Assembly: GCF_901709675.1 (NCBI RefSeq)
Contig: NC_051095.1
Coordinates: forward strand, 3,037,956 to 3,101,955
From: Syngnathus acus
Taxonomy: Eukaryota > Chordata > Actinopteri > Syngnathiformes > Syngnathidae
Direction of reading: 5' to 3'
Length of the DNA: 64,000 nt
In this document: one piece after another, positions 28,225 through 38,505 of the stretch
Layout: each line of letters opens with the position of its first letter
How positions within the stretch are numbered: the first letter of the stretch is position 1
Made by a program: the position numbers and the translations under genes
Notes under the pieces: generated by a model
What the model was told of the DNA's origin: nothing
Seen by the model: only the letters and a program-made list of their open reading frames with translations
The model's database searches: none

Positions 28225-29238
28225 ATGACCATCAGCAAAGAGTCCAGGAAAAGTTCTGCGCGGGGTTCCCTCCGCGCCCCCAAGTTCCTGGACAAATCCG
28301 GCGGCTTCTACGACCGCCTGGATGAACCAGAAAGTGCCCCGCTGACAGACAATTTGGTGGCGGACGCAGAGAGGGAAGTGGACGACGGTGAGACCTTCAT
28401 GCGGCGGACACCCAGCGGCAGGTGGAGGAGAAGAAGCTCCAGGAGGAAGCAGAAGCAGGCGCTACCTCTGGAGAGCCCCCAGGTCTTGGAGGGACACCAG
28501 GCCCCCGACCGGGGGGACCGGCTCACGCGCGTTCCTTCCCAGGAGGATGCCGACGACCGGGTGCTGATCCGAGACAAGACAAGGATGAAGAGGGAGCAAG
28601 AGGTAGTCATGAAGGTGGTCAAGAGGAATTCGATGAAAGCATATCGTAAGGTGAGACGCAATCCTCGGACTAGATTTGAACATTTTTGGAAACTGCATCA
28701 ATCAGGTACCATTAAGAAACGCCTTAGACAATATGGTAGAAAACTTTATTTCAATTAATGTGGAAATGTTTGGTTGCACCTGTAGACAAGGTATGTTTAC
28801 ACACTTGAGAAATAAAACTGTCGACAGAAGGTTCCCCGCCAACAAACACGATCCTTGGTGGAGGTAATAAATAAATTCCATCCTCGCATGAATGCCCCTT
28901 GGTTAAACGTTAAACCCTCAAAGGTTACGTAAGCCTCTTTTGTGGAGGAAGGTTTACAAGACTGGACTATGAATCTATGCCCTGCCATGTGGAGCGGGGC
29001 GGAGGTGTGTCAGCCACGTACTTATCTTGATGTCAGTCACGCTCAGTGACGAGCAAATCATTCACCTGAACTCGCATTCATCTTTCTTATTTTTTTTCCC
29101 CCCCCTCAGGCTGTCGACCGAGCTTTTCGGAGAGGCTGGGAGGCGTTTGTGGCCAACATCTACAGCGTGACCCTCACGCCTGTCAATCCGTCCCAAAAGA
29201 AGCATCAGCATAATGTCGTGCTGGCCGAGTTCCAGTAG
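28225..29238 (+). CDS. Small basic protein, possible C11orf86 relative
   Basis: Two coding exons (28225-28650 and 29110-29238) join in phase 0 to give 184 residues. The start is the first ATG after a probable 5' UTR acceptor ([11 protein letters not shown]). There is no signal peptide or membrane segment. The middle is rich in charged residues with a basic run ([13 protein letters not shown], about 66-78). The C-terminal exon encodes [21 protein letters not shown], which resembles from memory the C-terminal end of human C11orf86 (RRRWESFVAIFPSVTLS). C11orf86 is an uncharacterised gene at 11q13, consistent with its neighbours here. No function can be assigned. The intact frame and good splice sites make a real gene likely; the orthology is tentative. 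Confidence 0.7.
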
Positions 29239-30058
29239 AAGCTCAGCGATAACGATTTAGCTAATCATGATGCCGTATCTCCCATTGATGGCATGATGCT
29301 GATTATTTATTGGAAGTTATTTGTTCATTATGTCAGGTTCACTATTTGGAGTTTTTCCACAGGTTTAGCATGATGAAAACACAAAAGTGTCGATGTGTAA
29401 CCTTCAAAAAAAGCAATGACTTAATAGTGGACCCATTTTGTCATTTATTTCAAGAGAGACATTTATATCAGACTGTAGCCACTTGGTGTTCCGGTGGACT
29501 TTTTTTTTTGTCCATGAGGGGCAAAATAGAGAGATAAAACCATTGATTTAAAAGCAATTTGTTTTTTTTTGTTTTTTATTATATGTTAAGTGATATATTT
29601 ATGTGCAATGTTAATTTGGTCTTGATGGTATATAAAAAGCATTGACTGCTAGTGCAAACATTGAAACAGGTGATGCAGAAAAGAGAGTTATGATTATAAA
29701 AAGGGTGAGGCTATGTTTAAATGTGATTACATATTTTAGTTTTATTACTTGATCGATAAGATTTTCTTCACATTGTCACGTTCAACATTCAGTCCTCCAC
29801 TCCGCTGTCATTCATCCTCTCATCCGATAGATGGCAGTAGTTCGCTTCCGTCCAAAGAGCTTTAGAAGAAAAATGTCCCTTCTGTTGATACATGCGACAT
29901 ATTTCGAGAATTATGTCAGTTATATGCACATAAATATATAAACAATACTTCTGTGACGGCTCTAGCAAAAAAAAAATATTCTACCATCAACCGTTTTTCG
30001 GCAAGCGTTGGGGATTTAAAAAAAAAAGTTGAGAAATGGGCGGAGCCACGTGGTGTGT
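29239..30058. other. 3' region of the small basic gene and snhg1 upstream DNA
   Basis: An AT-rich 3' UTR-like region without a clear AATAAA, then the snhg1 upstream region. A CTCF-like partial word (AGATGGCAG) lies at 29829-29837. No gene is seen. Confidence 0.4.
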
Positions 30059-30067
30059 GTATATAAA
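30059..30067 (+). promoter_or_regulatory. TATA box of the snoRNA host gene
   Basis: GTATATAAA lies about 30 bases before a pyrimidine-rich start region (CTTTTCGTCCTCTTTCTT, 30082-30099). That is the arrangement of a TATA plus 5' terminal oligopyrimidine promoter, as in known snoRNA host genes. Confidence 0.7.
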
Positions 30068-30435
30068 CCGGAAGCAGCCATCTTTTCGTCCTCTTTCTTA
30101 GCTTCCGTACGACGAGGTAAGAAGCCGATTGCTTTCTTTTCATTATGGATTCCCCCGCAAGTAGTCTTAGAATCCATTTAGAATTGGATTGTTCCGATGG
30201 ATACTTTATCTAACATTGGGGAATTATCTTATTTGCTCAAAGCTGGCTTCGTGTTGGCTAGATTTCAGTGGGCCGATGGCGCACATTTTTCGTCCTGTAT
30301 ACTCGTTATAATTTCGACCTATAAATTTTTTGTTAATGGAATTATTTACATATCTTTAGAAATGTAATCTAATTACACCTTGAAAGCGTTACGTCGGAGT
30401 TGAACCTTTTTGGCTCGTTTTGGCTTTCTTTCCAT

Positions 30436-30509
30436 CGTCTCTATGATGATACTTTTCACAGACCTGTACTGACTGACTGTGATTGCACTTTTTTATTCTG
30501 ACATGAGAC
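30436..30509 (+). ncRNA. snord25: Box C/D snoRNA SNORD25
   Basis: C box ATGATGA at 30443-30449, D' CTGA at 30469-30472, D CTGA at 30498-30501, and a terminal stem GTCTC/GAGAC. The guide CACAGACCTGT before D' is complementary to ACAGGTCTGTG of 18S rRNA, the known U25 target. Confidence 0.93.
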
Positions 30510-30805
30510 AAGTTTTTTGGAAAGAATTAAAAAGATGTGCTTTGGTGCCGTTTTACCAGCGTGTTGTCCACATGGTTGATGCTAAAGCTAGCACCTCGTG
30601 CTTCTGTCTTGCAGATGCAGCGTGTTCGAGAAGCTACGTTAGCATCAGGTATTGCTGCTTTTAAACTCGGTACACAAATATTTAAATGATGCAATGAAGC
30701 ATTATTAAATGAGCCTTTTGTGTTTTCAGATGGAGAGAATGCAAGAAGCCGATGGTATTTATTACCACTTTTTCCCAGCTGTACTTATGATTTGCTTTGC
30801 GTTGT

Positions 30806-30882
30806 CATGCTGCAGTGATGTGAACTTTGAACTCTCTCACTGACTCAACTGGATGAAAATGTATCGAATGCTGAGTTGCATG
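30806..30882 (+). ncRNA. Box C/D snoRNA, SNORD81-like
   Basis: C box GTGATGT (30815-30821), D' CTGA (30840-30843), a C'-like GGATGAA, D CTGA (30871-30874), and a stem CATGC/GCATG. The guide TTGAACTCTCTCA pairs with GAGAGAGTTCAA of 28S rRNA. By the D+5 rule it selects the A two bases 3' of the one selected by SNORD26 below. This matches the human U81 guide as I remember it; human U81 is hosted in GAS5. Confidence 0.8.
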
Positions 30883-31008
30883 GAGCAGTTGTAAACGTAA
30901 TGTTATCGACTATAAACTGTTTTAATGCAAATTGTTTGTTTCCCCTCCTCTTGCAGGATGGTCTTCTGATCTAAAGGTAATTTTAATTATTTCCAAAAAA
31001 TTACCATG

Positions 31009-31085
31009 GCTGCTGTGATGAATTCTAGAACTCTCTCTGGCTGAATTGGTCTTTGATGATATTCAATTTATGATTCTGAGCAGCT
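31009..31085 (+). ncRNA. snord26: Box C/D snoRNA SNORD26
   Basis: C box GTGATGA (31015-31021), D' CTGA (31041-31044), C' TGATGAT (31054-31060), D CTGA (31076-31079), and terminal stem GCTGC/GCAGC. The guide GAACTCTCTCT pairs with AGAGAGAGTTC of 28S rRNA, and D+5 points to the upstream of two neighbouring methylated adenosines. Confidence 0.87.
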
Positions 31086-31235
31086 TTCTTTGCCTCCTAT
31101 AAAGTTTATTTTTTAGATTATAAATTTCCCTTGTGTTTGCAGATGGGAAAGAATTTCTGGAACTGTTGGGTCAGACGTTGACCAACTCATGATGAGGTGT
31201 GGCTTTGATTTGATAGGAAATGTACATTTGCTGGT

Positions 31236-31306
31236 TTGAAATGATGATTTTTTTTGACAAGCATATGGCTGAAATCCATGATGCCAAACTGGATTCTGAT
31301 TTTACT
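31236..31306 (+). ncRNA. snord27: Box C/D snoRNA SNORD27
   Basis: C box ATGATGA (31241-31247), D' CTGA (31269-31272), C' CATGATG, D CTGA (31296-31299). The guide GACAAGCATATG matches the known U27 guide to the 5' end of 18S rRNA (CATATGCTTGTC). The terminal stem is weak. Confidence 0.9.
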
Positions 31307-31439
31307 TGGCTAGCAGACTCTAAATCTCATTGCACGAGTGCACTTGAACTGAGATCGTTTTCTTTTGTGGCAGCTGCAAAATGACAAGAGGCACGACGCA
31401 GATGACGCGTCAAACGTAAGTGCTTGAATTACTTTTAAT

Positions 31440-31507
31440 GGGTGCAATGATGAAGAAACTTAGCTCACTTTGATTTGCAGTGAAACGACAAGAACTCCTG
31501 AGCACCC
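31440..31507 (+). ncRNA. snord29: Box C/D snoRNA SNORD29
   Basis: A perfect 6-bp terminal stem GGGTGC/GCACCC encloses C box ATGATGA (31447-31453) and D box CTGA (31498-31501). The segment AACTTAGCTCACTTTGA closely matches the mammalian U29 guide region. Confidence 0.9.
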
Positions 31508-31618
31508 GCCAGGCCTCTTTGTACATTTACCCATACGAGAATGGAACAGAAACTAAAGTCTTTGTCTTTCAACAGGTTGAAGGTGAGTCGGTGTGCAAAA
31601 GGCTCATTGGTGCTTGTC

Positions 31619-31690
31619 TGCTGACAGTGATGAGACAATATTGGAATCTCGTTCGTCTGAGTACTGATGAGAAACACTAATCTGACAGCA
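31619..31690 (+). ncRNA. snord30: Box C/D snoRNA SNORD30
   Basis: C box GTGATGA (31627-31633), D' CTGA (31657-31660), C' CTGATGA, D CTGA (31682-31685), stem TGCTG/CAGCA. The guide GGAATCTCGTTCG is the U30 guide to CGAACGAGATTCC of 28S rRNA. Confidence 0.93.
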
Positions 31691-31835
31691 ATCGTAATTG
31701 AATAGTCACAATTGGAAGTGCCCCCTGCCAAACCTAACTTTTTTTTTTTTCCCCGTTCCGGCAGGTTTGACAAGATTTGGTGCACGGCAGCCACCAGGTG
31801 AGCAGTAAAGCACACGCAGGTCAACATGGTCAGTG

Positions 31836-31970
31836 AGTTTCCTTGGTGATGTCACACACGCACGTCTTACGCCATGTGTTGACGCCAGACCTGTAAAGGG
31901 GAACCCACTGGTGTTGCCATGGCAAGAAGGGGACAGCTTGTTGGAGTTTCCAACAGTCTGAAAGGAAACT
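31836..31970 (+). ncRNA. snord22: Box C/D snoRNA SNORD22
   Basis: A perfect 9-bp terminal stem AGTTTCCTT/AAGGAAACT brackets a C box (GTGATGT at 31846-31852) and D box CTGA (31958-31961). The unusually long interior (about 135 bases) and the block GTAAAGGGGAACCCACTGG match U22, which is needed for 18S processing rather than methylation. Confidence 0.92.
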
Positions 31971-32133
31971 TGCTGTACCGTGTTAACTCGCTTCTTGATG
32001 TCAAATGTGGCTAATGAGTGTTGTCTTTTCAGATGGCAGGCTGGAGTGACATGTCACCGGCTGGGACGTTTGAATTGCCTTCATCAGCCATGTTTGTATG
32101 TTTTTTTTTAATATGTAAATATTTTTGGGTTTG

Positions 32134-32202
32134 CAAGAAGTGATTATTCATGTTACCGCCCCAGTCTGAAATTTCATGACTGATTGGTATTGTATGATCT
32201 TG
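32134..32202 (+). ncRNA. snord31: Box C/D snoRNA SNORD31 with degenerate terminal boxes
   Basis: The guide TACCGCCCCAGT followed by an intact D' CTGA (32166-32169) is the U31 guide to ACTGGGGCGGTA of 28S rRNA. The terminal stem CAAGA/TCTTG places the C box at GTGATTA (32140-32146) and the D box at ATGA (32194-32197). Both depart from consensus. Confidence 0.75.
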
Positions 32203-32370
32203 ACTAAAAGAAATGTTTAAAAAATTAAGAGTTGTATGTTTCTGGCAATGACTGGAATTCCTTTTCTTCCGCAGACTGGAGTGACTGCTTTGAAGATTTA
32301 AAAATAGCATCGCAAATTTTCCCTCACATATGAAACACATTTGAATAAAATTGGGGAAAAAATCCTAACC

Positions 32371-32826
32371 TGTTTTGTTTTGCGTCTTCACTTTTGATTT
32401 ATCAAGGGACAGTAGTCAACGTTTACTATTATCTGCTGCTCTTATCTAGACTGTTCTGGTTAATTTTGCATTATGAAAAATTTGAGAATTTATATTTCGT
32501 AATGTTGAATCTACTAAAGTTGATCAACTTAATTCATGTACTATCACTGCCTTTCAGATGTATTTAGTCACATGGCTGAAATTGACTTCATTCAACGTCA
32601 TTGAATTTAACTGATTCACTGTATTTCCACAAATGCGGTTTTAATCTTTGTCATGTTTATGGACAGGCAGGGGGGGTAGAACAGACTGGACAGAATATTC
32701 AATTTCCCTTAAAAGCAAATTTTGCAGTCTACTTGTTAAAGAAAGAAAAGTACTACAGCCTAAACAAATTACAAAGTATTGTCATTAAACAGGAAACTTG
32801 TCCTCAAAGTTCAATAAATTAACATT
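32371..32826. other. Convergent gap between snhg1 and arl2
   Basis: snhg1 ends from the left and the arl2 3' UTR enters from the right on the other strand. A minus-strand ATTAAA near 32639-32644 could be the arl2 poly(A) signal. Nothing else is seen. Confidence 0.4.
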
Positions 32827-33746
32827 TCAGTCAGCATTGAAAAGTCTGGCAGAAATATCCTCCAACAGCCAGTCCATTCCTTCCAGAAGGTTCTGTCCCG
32901 TCACTGCGCTGCATGCCATAATGCACCAGTGATGGTTCTTGATGTCATCCAGGCCCAATGTCTGAAAGTAAAACAATCGCATCCATCCTCTTTACAGAAT
33001 CGCGGAAAAATAAGGCTTACCGCTTGAATTGCTTCTTCTGACAAGGCACCAGGTAGATCTTGCTTATTTGCAAACACCAACAACGTAGCGCCGAGTAACC
33101 TCTGCGTAGCACAAATGACAAATCAAATACAGATTGAAATTGAGCACAATATAGGTGTTACCTCCTCCAGCAGCAGCTTGTGGAGCTCCTGCCTGCAGTC
33201 CTCCATGCGTTGTCTGTCCGCGCTGTCCACCACCCACACGAGACCATCGGTGCGCTCAAAATAGTTCCTCCAGTAGGAGCGCAGCGACTTCTGTCCCCCG
33301 ACGTCCCAAATGTTCAATTTGTAGCTACAACCACAATAGGAAATATGTTAAATGGGGCATTCTGACGTCACTGACACAACACCACAGATGATCTGATGCA
33401 GTCTGTGAATTGACATGACCTAGATGATTTTCTAATCCAGATTTCTTACTCTCTGTGCTCCAACGTGATGATCCTGAAGCCCAACGTAGGTGGGATGGTG
33501 CTGATGTCCTCGCCATTCAACCTTTTTACGACGGTCGTCTTTCCGGCGTTGTCGAGACCTCTGCACGAGCCAAGTCAAGGAGGAGAACCTACTCATCCCA
33601 CATTGCAATGCTAATTCAGCCCTAAACACAAATGCTTCATCGCGTGTTGATACAAGAAAACGTTAGCATCAAACAGGATACAGAATCAGTAGTCGCATCT
33701 CCCGCTCTTTCTGCTTCATCTTCTTCAGAATTGTCAGCAAACCCAT
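32827..33746 (-). CDS. arl2: ADP-ribosylation factor-like protein 2
   Basis: Five exons on the minus strand: 33682-33746, 33450-33560, 33162-33324, 33021-33101 and 32827-32961, giving 184 residues, exactly the family length. It starts [19 protein letters not shown]-binding motifs are complete: P-loop GLDNAGKT (about 23-30), switch region PTLGF, WDVGGQ (about 66-71) and FANKQD (about 123-128). ARL2 is a small GTPase that works with tubulin cofactor D in tubulin folding and binds effectors such as BART. The sequence between this start and 33900 contains several ATTGG (inverted CCAAT) words, suggesting its promoter. It points away from batf2. Confidence 0.97.
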
Positions 33747-34507
33747 CGCGATGCCGTCCTGCTGGACCGATTCTGGATAGTATTTTTGTTTGTTTTTTTA
33801 GAAATCGCTTATTTTCTTTTAGGCGTGATGTTTTGAGTTGCTCGCGCATAGACGCGGAAGTGGTAGACTAGGGAACCGCCCCTTACGCGACGTCTATTGG
33901 TCAAATTGGCACTTGGAGCACGTTCATTGGTCAAAGCTTTTCCGGCTGACCCACTGAGGTTGGCCAATGTGAACGACGAATTTTATGTTGCGTTCGTAAC
34001 ACTGGGAATTTTGTCTTCCTTTAGTTGCATTCACAATGGGTTTGGAATCGGGAAAATTTGTCTTAAAAAAAAGGGTACCGCTTACAACGCTAGGTAACTT
34101 AAGTAATATTACCTTTTTTTTTTTTCCAAATAAAAGTTTTTTTATTTGGATTTTTTTCCGCTGTCATTAAATCAAACATACTCACAGCAATGCATGTGTC
34201 GCGTTTCTAATGAAAAATAGATTATTTTTTATTGCTTATTGTTATTTGGGAGTTTAAAAAAACTACAGTGTGCTGACGTGCTCGGCTTAATTCGACACAC
34301 AAATTGGAAATAATGACGTTGACTCAACACGCTTCTTTTTCTGTCCCCACGTCCCAGTCGTTTCCTTTTTAGCTGAGCATTTGGCGTCCTTTTACAAGTA
34401 GCGGAAAGCGTGACGTTAACGTTACGCCTTGGAAAACAAGTGGGCGGAGCCGCTCGGAGTGGCGGATTAACGCCGATTCTTTAACGCCTCTATGTTTAAA
34501 ATAAAGA
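33747..34507. promoter_or_regulatory. Divergent arl2/batf2 promoter interval
   Basis: The first 200 bases carry CpG-rich sequence and inverted CCAAT words (CTATTGGTC, TTCATTGGTC near 33894 and 33928), assigned to arl2. The rest is AT-rich with no gene. Near 34440 lies GGGCGGAGCC, an Sp1-like box upstream of batf2. Confidence 0.45.
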
Positions 34508-34517
34508 GAAAGTGAAA
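34508..34517 (+). promoter_or_regulatory. ISRE/IRF-type element upstream of batf2
   Basis: GAAAGTGAAA is an exact GAAANNGAAA interferon-response motif, about 170 bases before the batf2 start codon. BATF2 is interferon-inducible in mammals, so the placement fits. Binding is inferred. Confidence 0.65.
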
Positions 34518-34686
34518 GCGGATTTTGGGTGCGTCACCCAGTCAGCGACCCCCTAAGGGATTCCAGTCCAAGACTGGAGAGTTCTATGGTCAGAAGCTGA
34601 ACGTTCGATCCTGAGGTCCAACTCGATGGTGCCTGCACCAGGACGTCAGTGCACCTGGCTGGGTCATTGGTGTTCCCCCTCCCTTG

Positions 34687-35574
34687 ATGGACGCAAAAGA
34701 GGAGAGCACACCGGGGTCTGTAAGTTCTCCTCTTTTTTTAATAAGACGAATTGAACGGATTCACATTCATTCTTTTTGACAAATTAAGTGTTTTTTCTTT
34801 CTACTTAACTGATTTGTTGGTCGTCTTAAGCAAGCTGTTGTCATGTGAGAACTTCCAATTCTCTCCACATCCTTCTACAAATATGAACCTATATAAACAT
34901 TTCCTCCTGTTTCCTCCCACATTCCAAAAACATGCATGCCAATTTAGCACTCCAAATTGGGGTACAAGCGATATTGGATTGGTATTGATTGAGCAAAGTG
35001 CTTTGAGCTGTTCCTAATATTTTGGATTGGTCTGTAGAATAAATTTTGTTTTATCAAAAAATCAAACAATTGAGACTCCTGTAATTGCCTACCAATGCCA
35101 CAAGATGGCAGCAAAGCACTCAATTCGTGAAACTCCTCAAGTGACTTCAACACATTTCTGTAAGGCAGCAAAGCACTACTTTTATCCAAACGAAGCTCCT
35201 CAACCAATCCAAATTGAACAGATGCTTTTTAAAACACCATGTAAACTATTCGCTTTCGACAAATCCGGCCTTTGGCGGCTGCGCTGCGATCTCGTTGGCA
35301 GGAGTGCGAGGCGGTGGCCACCAAGAGGGGCACCAAGAGACGGCTGAAGAACCGAGACGCTGCCCGGAAGAGCCGCCAAAAACAAACAGAAAGGGCGGAC
35401 GAACTCCACCAGGTTTTAAGCAATTGGCTTTTGATTTGCCTTGTCAATATGTCCACCGCAGTGTGTGTGTGTGGGGGGGGGGGGGGGGGGGTGTAGGGAC
35501 TAGCTAGGCCATTTCTTGTAAAGCGTATGCTTTAGAAGAAAGGCTGTCCCTCTCAAATAGCACCACCCTTCCTT

Positions 35575-35652
<78 letters not shown>

Positions 35653-37188
35653 TCTCTCAACACACAGATGATGTAGTCAAAAGAACAAATGACCATTGTC
35701 TTATTTAGTCAAAGAAAAGAAAGAAGAACATGTCCTATAAGTGCGGGGTAGTGCAATCATCCATCCACTTAGAGCACCCAACCTTTTTTCATCCACCTCA
35801 CACCTTTTCATTGGAAAAAAAAATCTCGAGGCACACTATCACAATTAAAAAGAATCAATATGAAAGGTTTACTATTTTAGACCAGTTCTATAAATATTGT
35901 AATAAAAATCAACATGACCGGATTTTGTGTTTTAGACTAGTTCTATAAATATTGCCACAATAAAATCAAAGTCCAACTACTAAGGTAATTAGAGCATCAC
36001 TATTATCAAAAGCACCCAGCAGCACAGATCTAAACTGAATATGTGTCGACGCTCCACAACATGAAATCTCAAGATTCGCCGATTAGCCACGCATGTGCCA
36101 TTAGAAAGTGACTGACCAGGTCATGTGACCAGTGGTTTGGCTCTCCTGATCTGTAATTGATATGAGACAATTTCCCACGGCACAGCTGAACATCTCTCAC
36201 GGCACACCAATGTGGTTGAGAAACACTGACTTAGAGAAGTTGACATTCAAACGTTGTGGTGCGTAGTTTCATCCTTAAATTTCACCCAAAAGCCCAATAT
36301 GACATTTTTGTAAGAGTGTAGTAATCCCCACAAATACTTTAAGTAACAACCAAATATTTATATATTAAAGCTTGGCGTACATCAGTGTCAAACTCAAGGC
36401 CCGGGGGCCAGACACGGCCCGCCACATCATTTTAGGTGTCCCGCAAAGACAAATTGTGCATCAAATTCGTGTGTCATTACTAGAATTGCAAATTGTCTTC
36501 ACTTTTAATATCTTTTTTTTTTTTTTTTAATATTGTTGTTGTTTTTTCTCCCCTCCCTTAGGAGCTCCTGACTCTGGAAGCTTCGAATTCCGCCCTGGAA
36601 AAGGAAATCAAAGCGTTAAAAAAAGAGATCCGTCACTACAACAGCGCCCTGGAGCGCCACCGGCCCTTTTGTGTCCTCCGAGGTTCCGTGCAGGTGGACG
36701 CCCTCCAGACTTCCACGTCTGTCACCTCCAAAGCGGAGCTTGGTGAAAACCCTCATCCAATGCCCTCATCTGATTTAGTCCCTTCCTCCCTGTTTACACA
36801 TGCTCCTCATTCGCTGTTTAGCAATGACGCCCACATAGAATTGCCCTCGTCCACCTTCTCCACGCTTCACCCCGAAGACATCCTCTCAGTCACATCTGAA
36901 ATGTTCCCCGTTGAAGATCCAGGAGCGCCGCCGCTCGACCCGCATAAATACAAGAACGCTTTAATATCGGCGCAGACCAACGGCGATGGGACCTTAAAGC
37001 CGAGTCAGATAACGCCAACACTCAGGTCCCTGCCGTGTTCGATTCCCGTTCCGCCCAACACTCCAGACGGATTTTTCCCTTTAAACACACCTTTGGTGGA
37101 GCCGTACCCGGAAGAGCTGTCGCTATCTTCCTTCCTGGAGGAAAATGATTGGATTCTGAATGCGGACAATAATTCCACCACTCTTTAA
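34687..37188 (+). CDS. batf2: Basic leucine zipper factor BATF2
   Basis: Three exons: 34687-34719, 35302-35412 and 36562-37188, giving 256 residues with all joins in phase 0. Exon 1 encodes MDAKEESTPGS before a consensus GTAAGT donor. Exon 2 holds the basic region KRRLKNRDAARKSRQKQ (about 22-38) and the zipper start. Exon 3 continues the zipper (LEKEIKALKKEI) and ends the BATF-type block with HRPFCVL. The long tail is rich in Ser, Pro and Asp/Glu with no known domain. BATF proteins dimerise with JUN and act with IRFs in immune cells. The long tail distinguishes BATF2 from short BATF/BATF3, and adjacency to arl2 matches human 11q13. The exon 1 assignment is by splice logic and is less certain than the rest. 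Confidence 0.88.
35464..35657. repeat. G-run and (TC)n microsatellite in batf2 intron 2
   Basis: A run of about 18 G near 35473-35491 is followed by about 40 TC dinucleotides at 35577-35657. Such tracts are prone to length errors. Confidence 0.9.
36383..36480. mobile_element. hAT MITE fragment
   Basis: CAGTGTCAAACTCAAGGCCC and the following GGGGGCCAGACACGGCCCG match the left end of the hAT MITE family seen complete at 9828-10135. The right end is not found. Confidence 0.65.
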
Positions 37189-37476
37189 GTTCAACCAAAA
37201 AAAAAAGGTCGTGGTGGTCTTTTGTTTGGCCTAAGTACCCGTGGAAACTACAGGATTATGACATGGGGCCCTCTTTACTTTCACTTGTGTTCTCTTGTGT
37301 TATTTCCTTTTTTCAAGAGGGGGGGGGGGGCAGGGGACACATTCTATGTTCATTTGCATATTTATTTATTTAATCTCAATGAGTAACATTGGCTGTCAAC
37401 TGATCCACTGATTTCACAGTTATTTTTTGGTGCAATTTTCGCAAAGCAGCTATTGTGAACTAACTAAATGAAGAGT

Positions 37477-37482
37477 AATAAA
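37477..37482 (+). terminator. batf2 poly(A) signal
   Basis: AATAAA lies about 290 bases after the stop codon. Confidence 0.65.
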
Positions 37483-37540
37483 AATGGCTTGATTAGAAAT
37501 ATTAGATTTCTGATGCTTCATTTTTAAAGGTCAGAGATAA

Positions 37541-38505
37541 GTGAGGATTTTCAAACTAGTTTCTGAGTCGGGTTTTATAGTAGGCTTAGGGTTTCAGACT
37601 ACAATTAGGGTTTCAAAGTGGGGTTTTAAAATGGGCTTATGGTTTCAAATGAGATTTTCAGACGAGGGTTGGAGTTTTAAATTCAAGCTTTCAAAGTCGC
37701 GTTTTAATTTACATTTAGAGTTTAAAATTGGGGTTTTCATTAGATTTATTTATTTTGTGGCAGAGGTCTTTTTGAAATATGCTGGGAACAATACAAAAAA
37801 AGTAATTGGCATTTCATTGCTTTAGAGATTTTTATTGTATGTGATCAATGAATTCGATACCGCCCTCCAGTTTGAGACGCAGACTGACGCCATCTTGTGG
37901 TCACAAGTGGTTCTGTCTTAGGATGCACGTTCATTGTACATCATTACAAAACGTGGTAATTTTATTTTTCTAACTAACAAAAAACTGTCCTGTACATGGT
38001 CATTTTATCAATCAAAAAATAGGAACAAGGTGATGTTTTTGTCATTTGTGATGTCATGATGACTTAGTTGCTTTGCGGATTTGTCTCTGAACTAAGAACT
38101 GAACAAGTTCGTTAAGTACGGTTTCAAACTAGGGTTAGGGTTTTCAACTATGGTTTCTAACTAAGGTTACGGTTTTAAACTAGGGTTTCAAATTAGATTT
38201 AGGTTTTCAAAGTAGGGTTTCATACTAAGGACACGGTTTCAAAGTAAGGTTTAAAGCTCGGGTTTAAAACTAGGGTTAGGGTTTTAAAGTAGGGTTTAAA
38301 ACTAAGTTTAGGGTTTCAAAGTAGGTTTTAAAACTAGGATTAGGGTTTCAAAGTAGGGTTTCATATTAGGGTTTGGGTTTCAAATGAAGGTTTCATACTA
38401 GGGTCAGGGTTTCAAAGTAGGGTTTAAAGTTAGTTTGAAACCCTGGTTTAAAATCCTAACCCTAGTTTGAAACATTACTTTGAAACCCTAACCCTGTCAA
38501 TTTTA
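37541..38505. repeat. Degenerate telomere-like minisatellite
   Basis: From 37541 to about 37740, and more densely from 38098 to 38505, the DNA is built of variants of a unit of roughly 20-33 bases such as GGGTTTCAAAGTA and AACTAGGGTTAGGGTTT. Near 38432 the strand switches: after AAAGTTAG the sequence reads TTTGAAACCCT and CCTAACCCTAG. The intervening 37800-38090 is ordinary DNA with a CTCF-like word at 37887-37904. Confidence 0.8.

Larger units (their letters stand above)
30091..32370 (+). ncRNA. snhg1: snoRNA host gene, SNHG1 type
   Basis: The transcript should start in the pyrimidine tract near 30082-30091 (5' TOP). Short exons without a conserved reading frame alternate with introns that each hold a box C/D snoRNA. 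Predicted exons: about 30091-30116, 30615-30648, 30730-30754, 30957-30976, 31143-31196, 31374-31415, a doubtful 7-base exon 31576-31582, 31765-31797, 32033-32095 and 32275 to about 32370, with AATAAA at 32344-32349. The intronic snoRNA order 25, 81-like, 26, 27, 29, 30, 22, 31 largely repeats that of mammalian SNHG1 (U22 host gene), which also lies at 11q12. The exact start and the tiny exon are uncertain. Spliced products of such genes are usually degraded, and the snoRNAs are the functional output. Confidence 0.9.
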
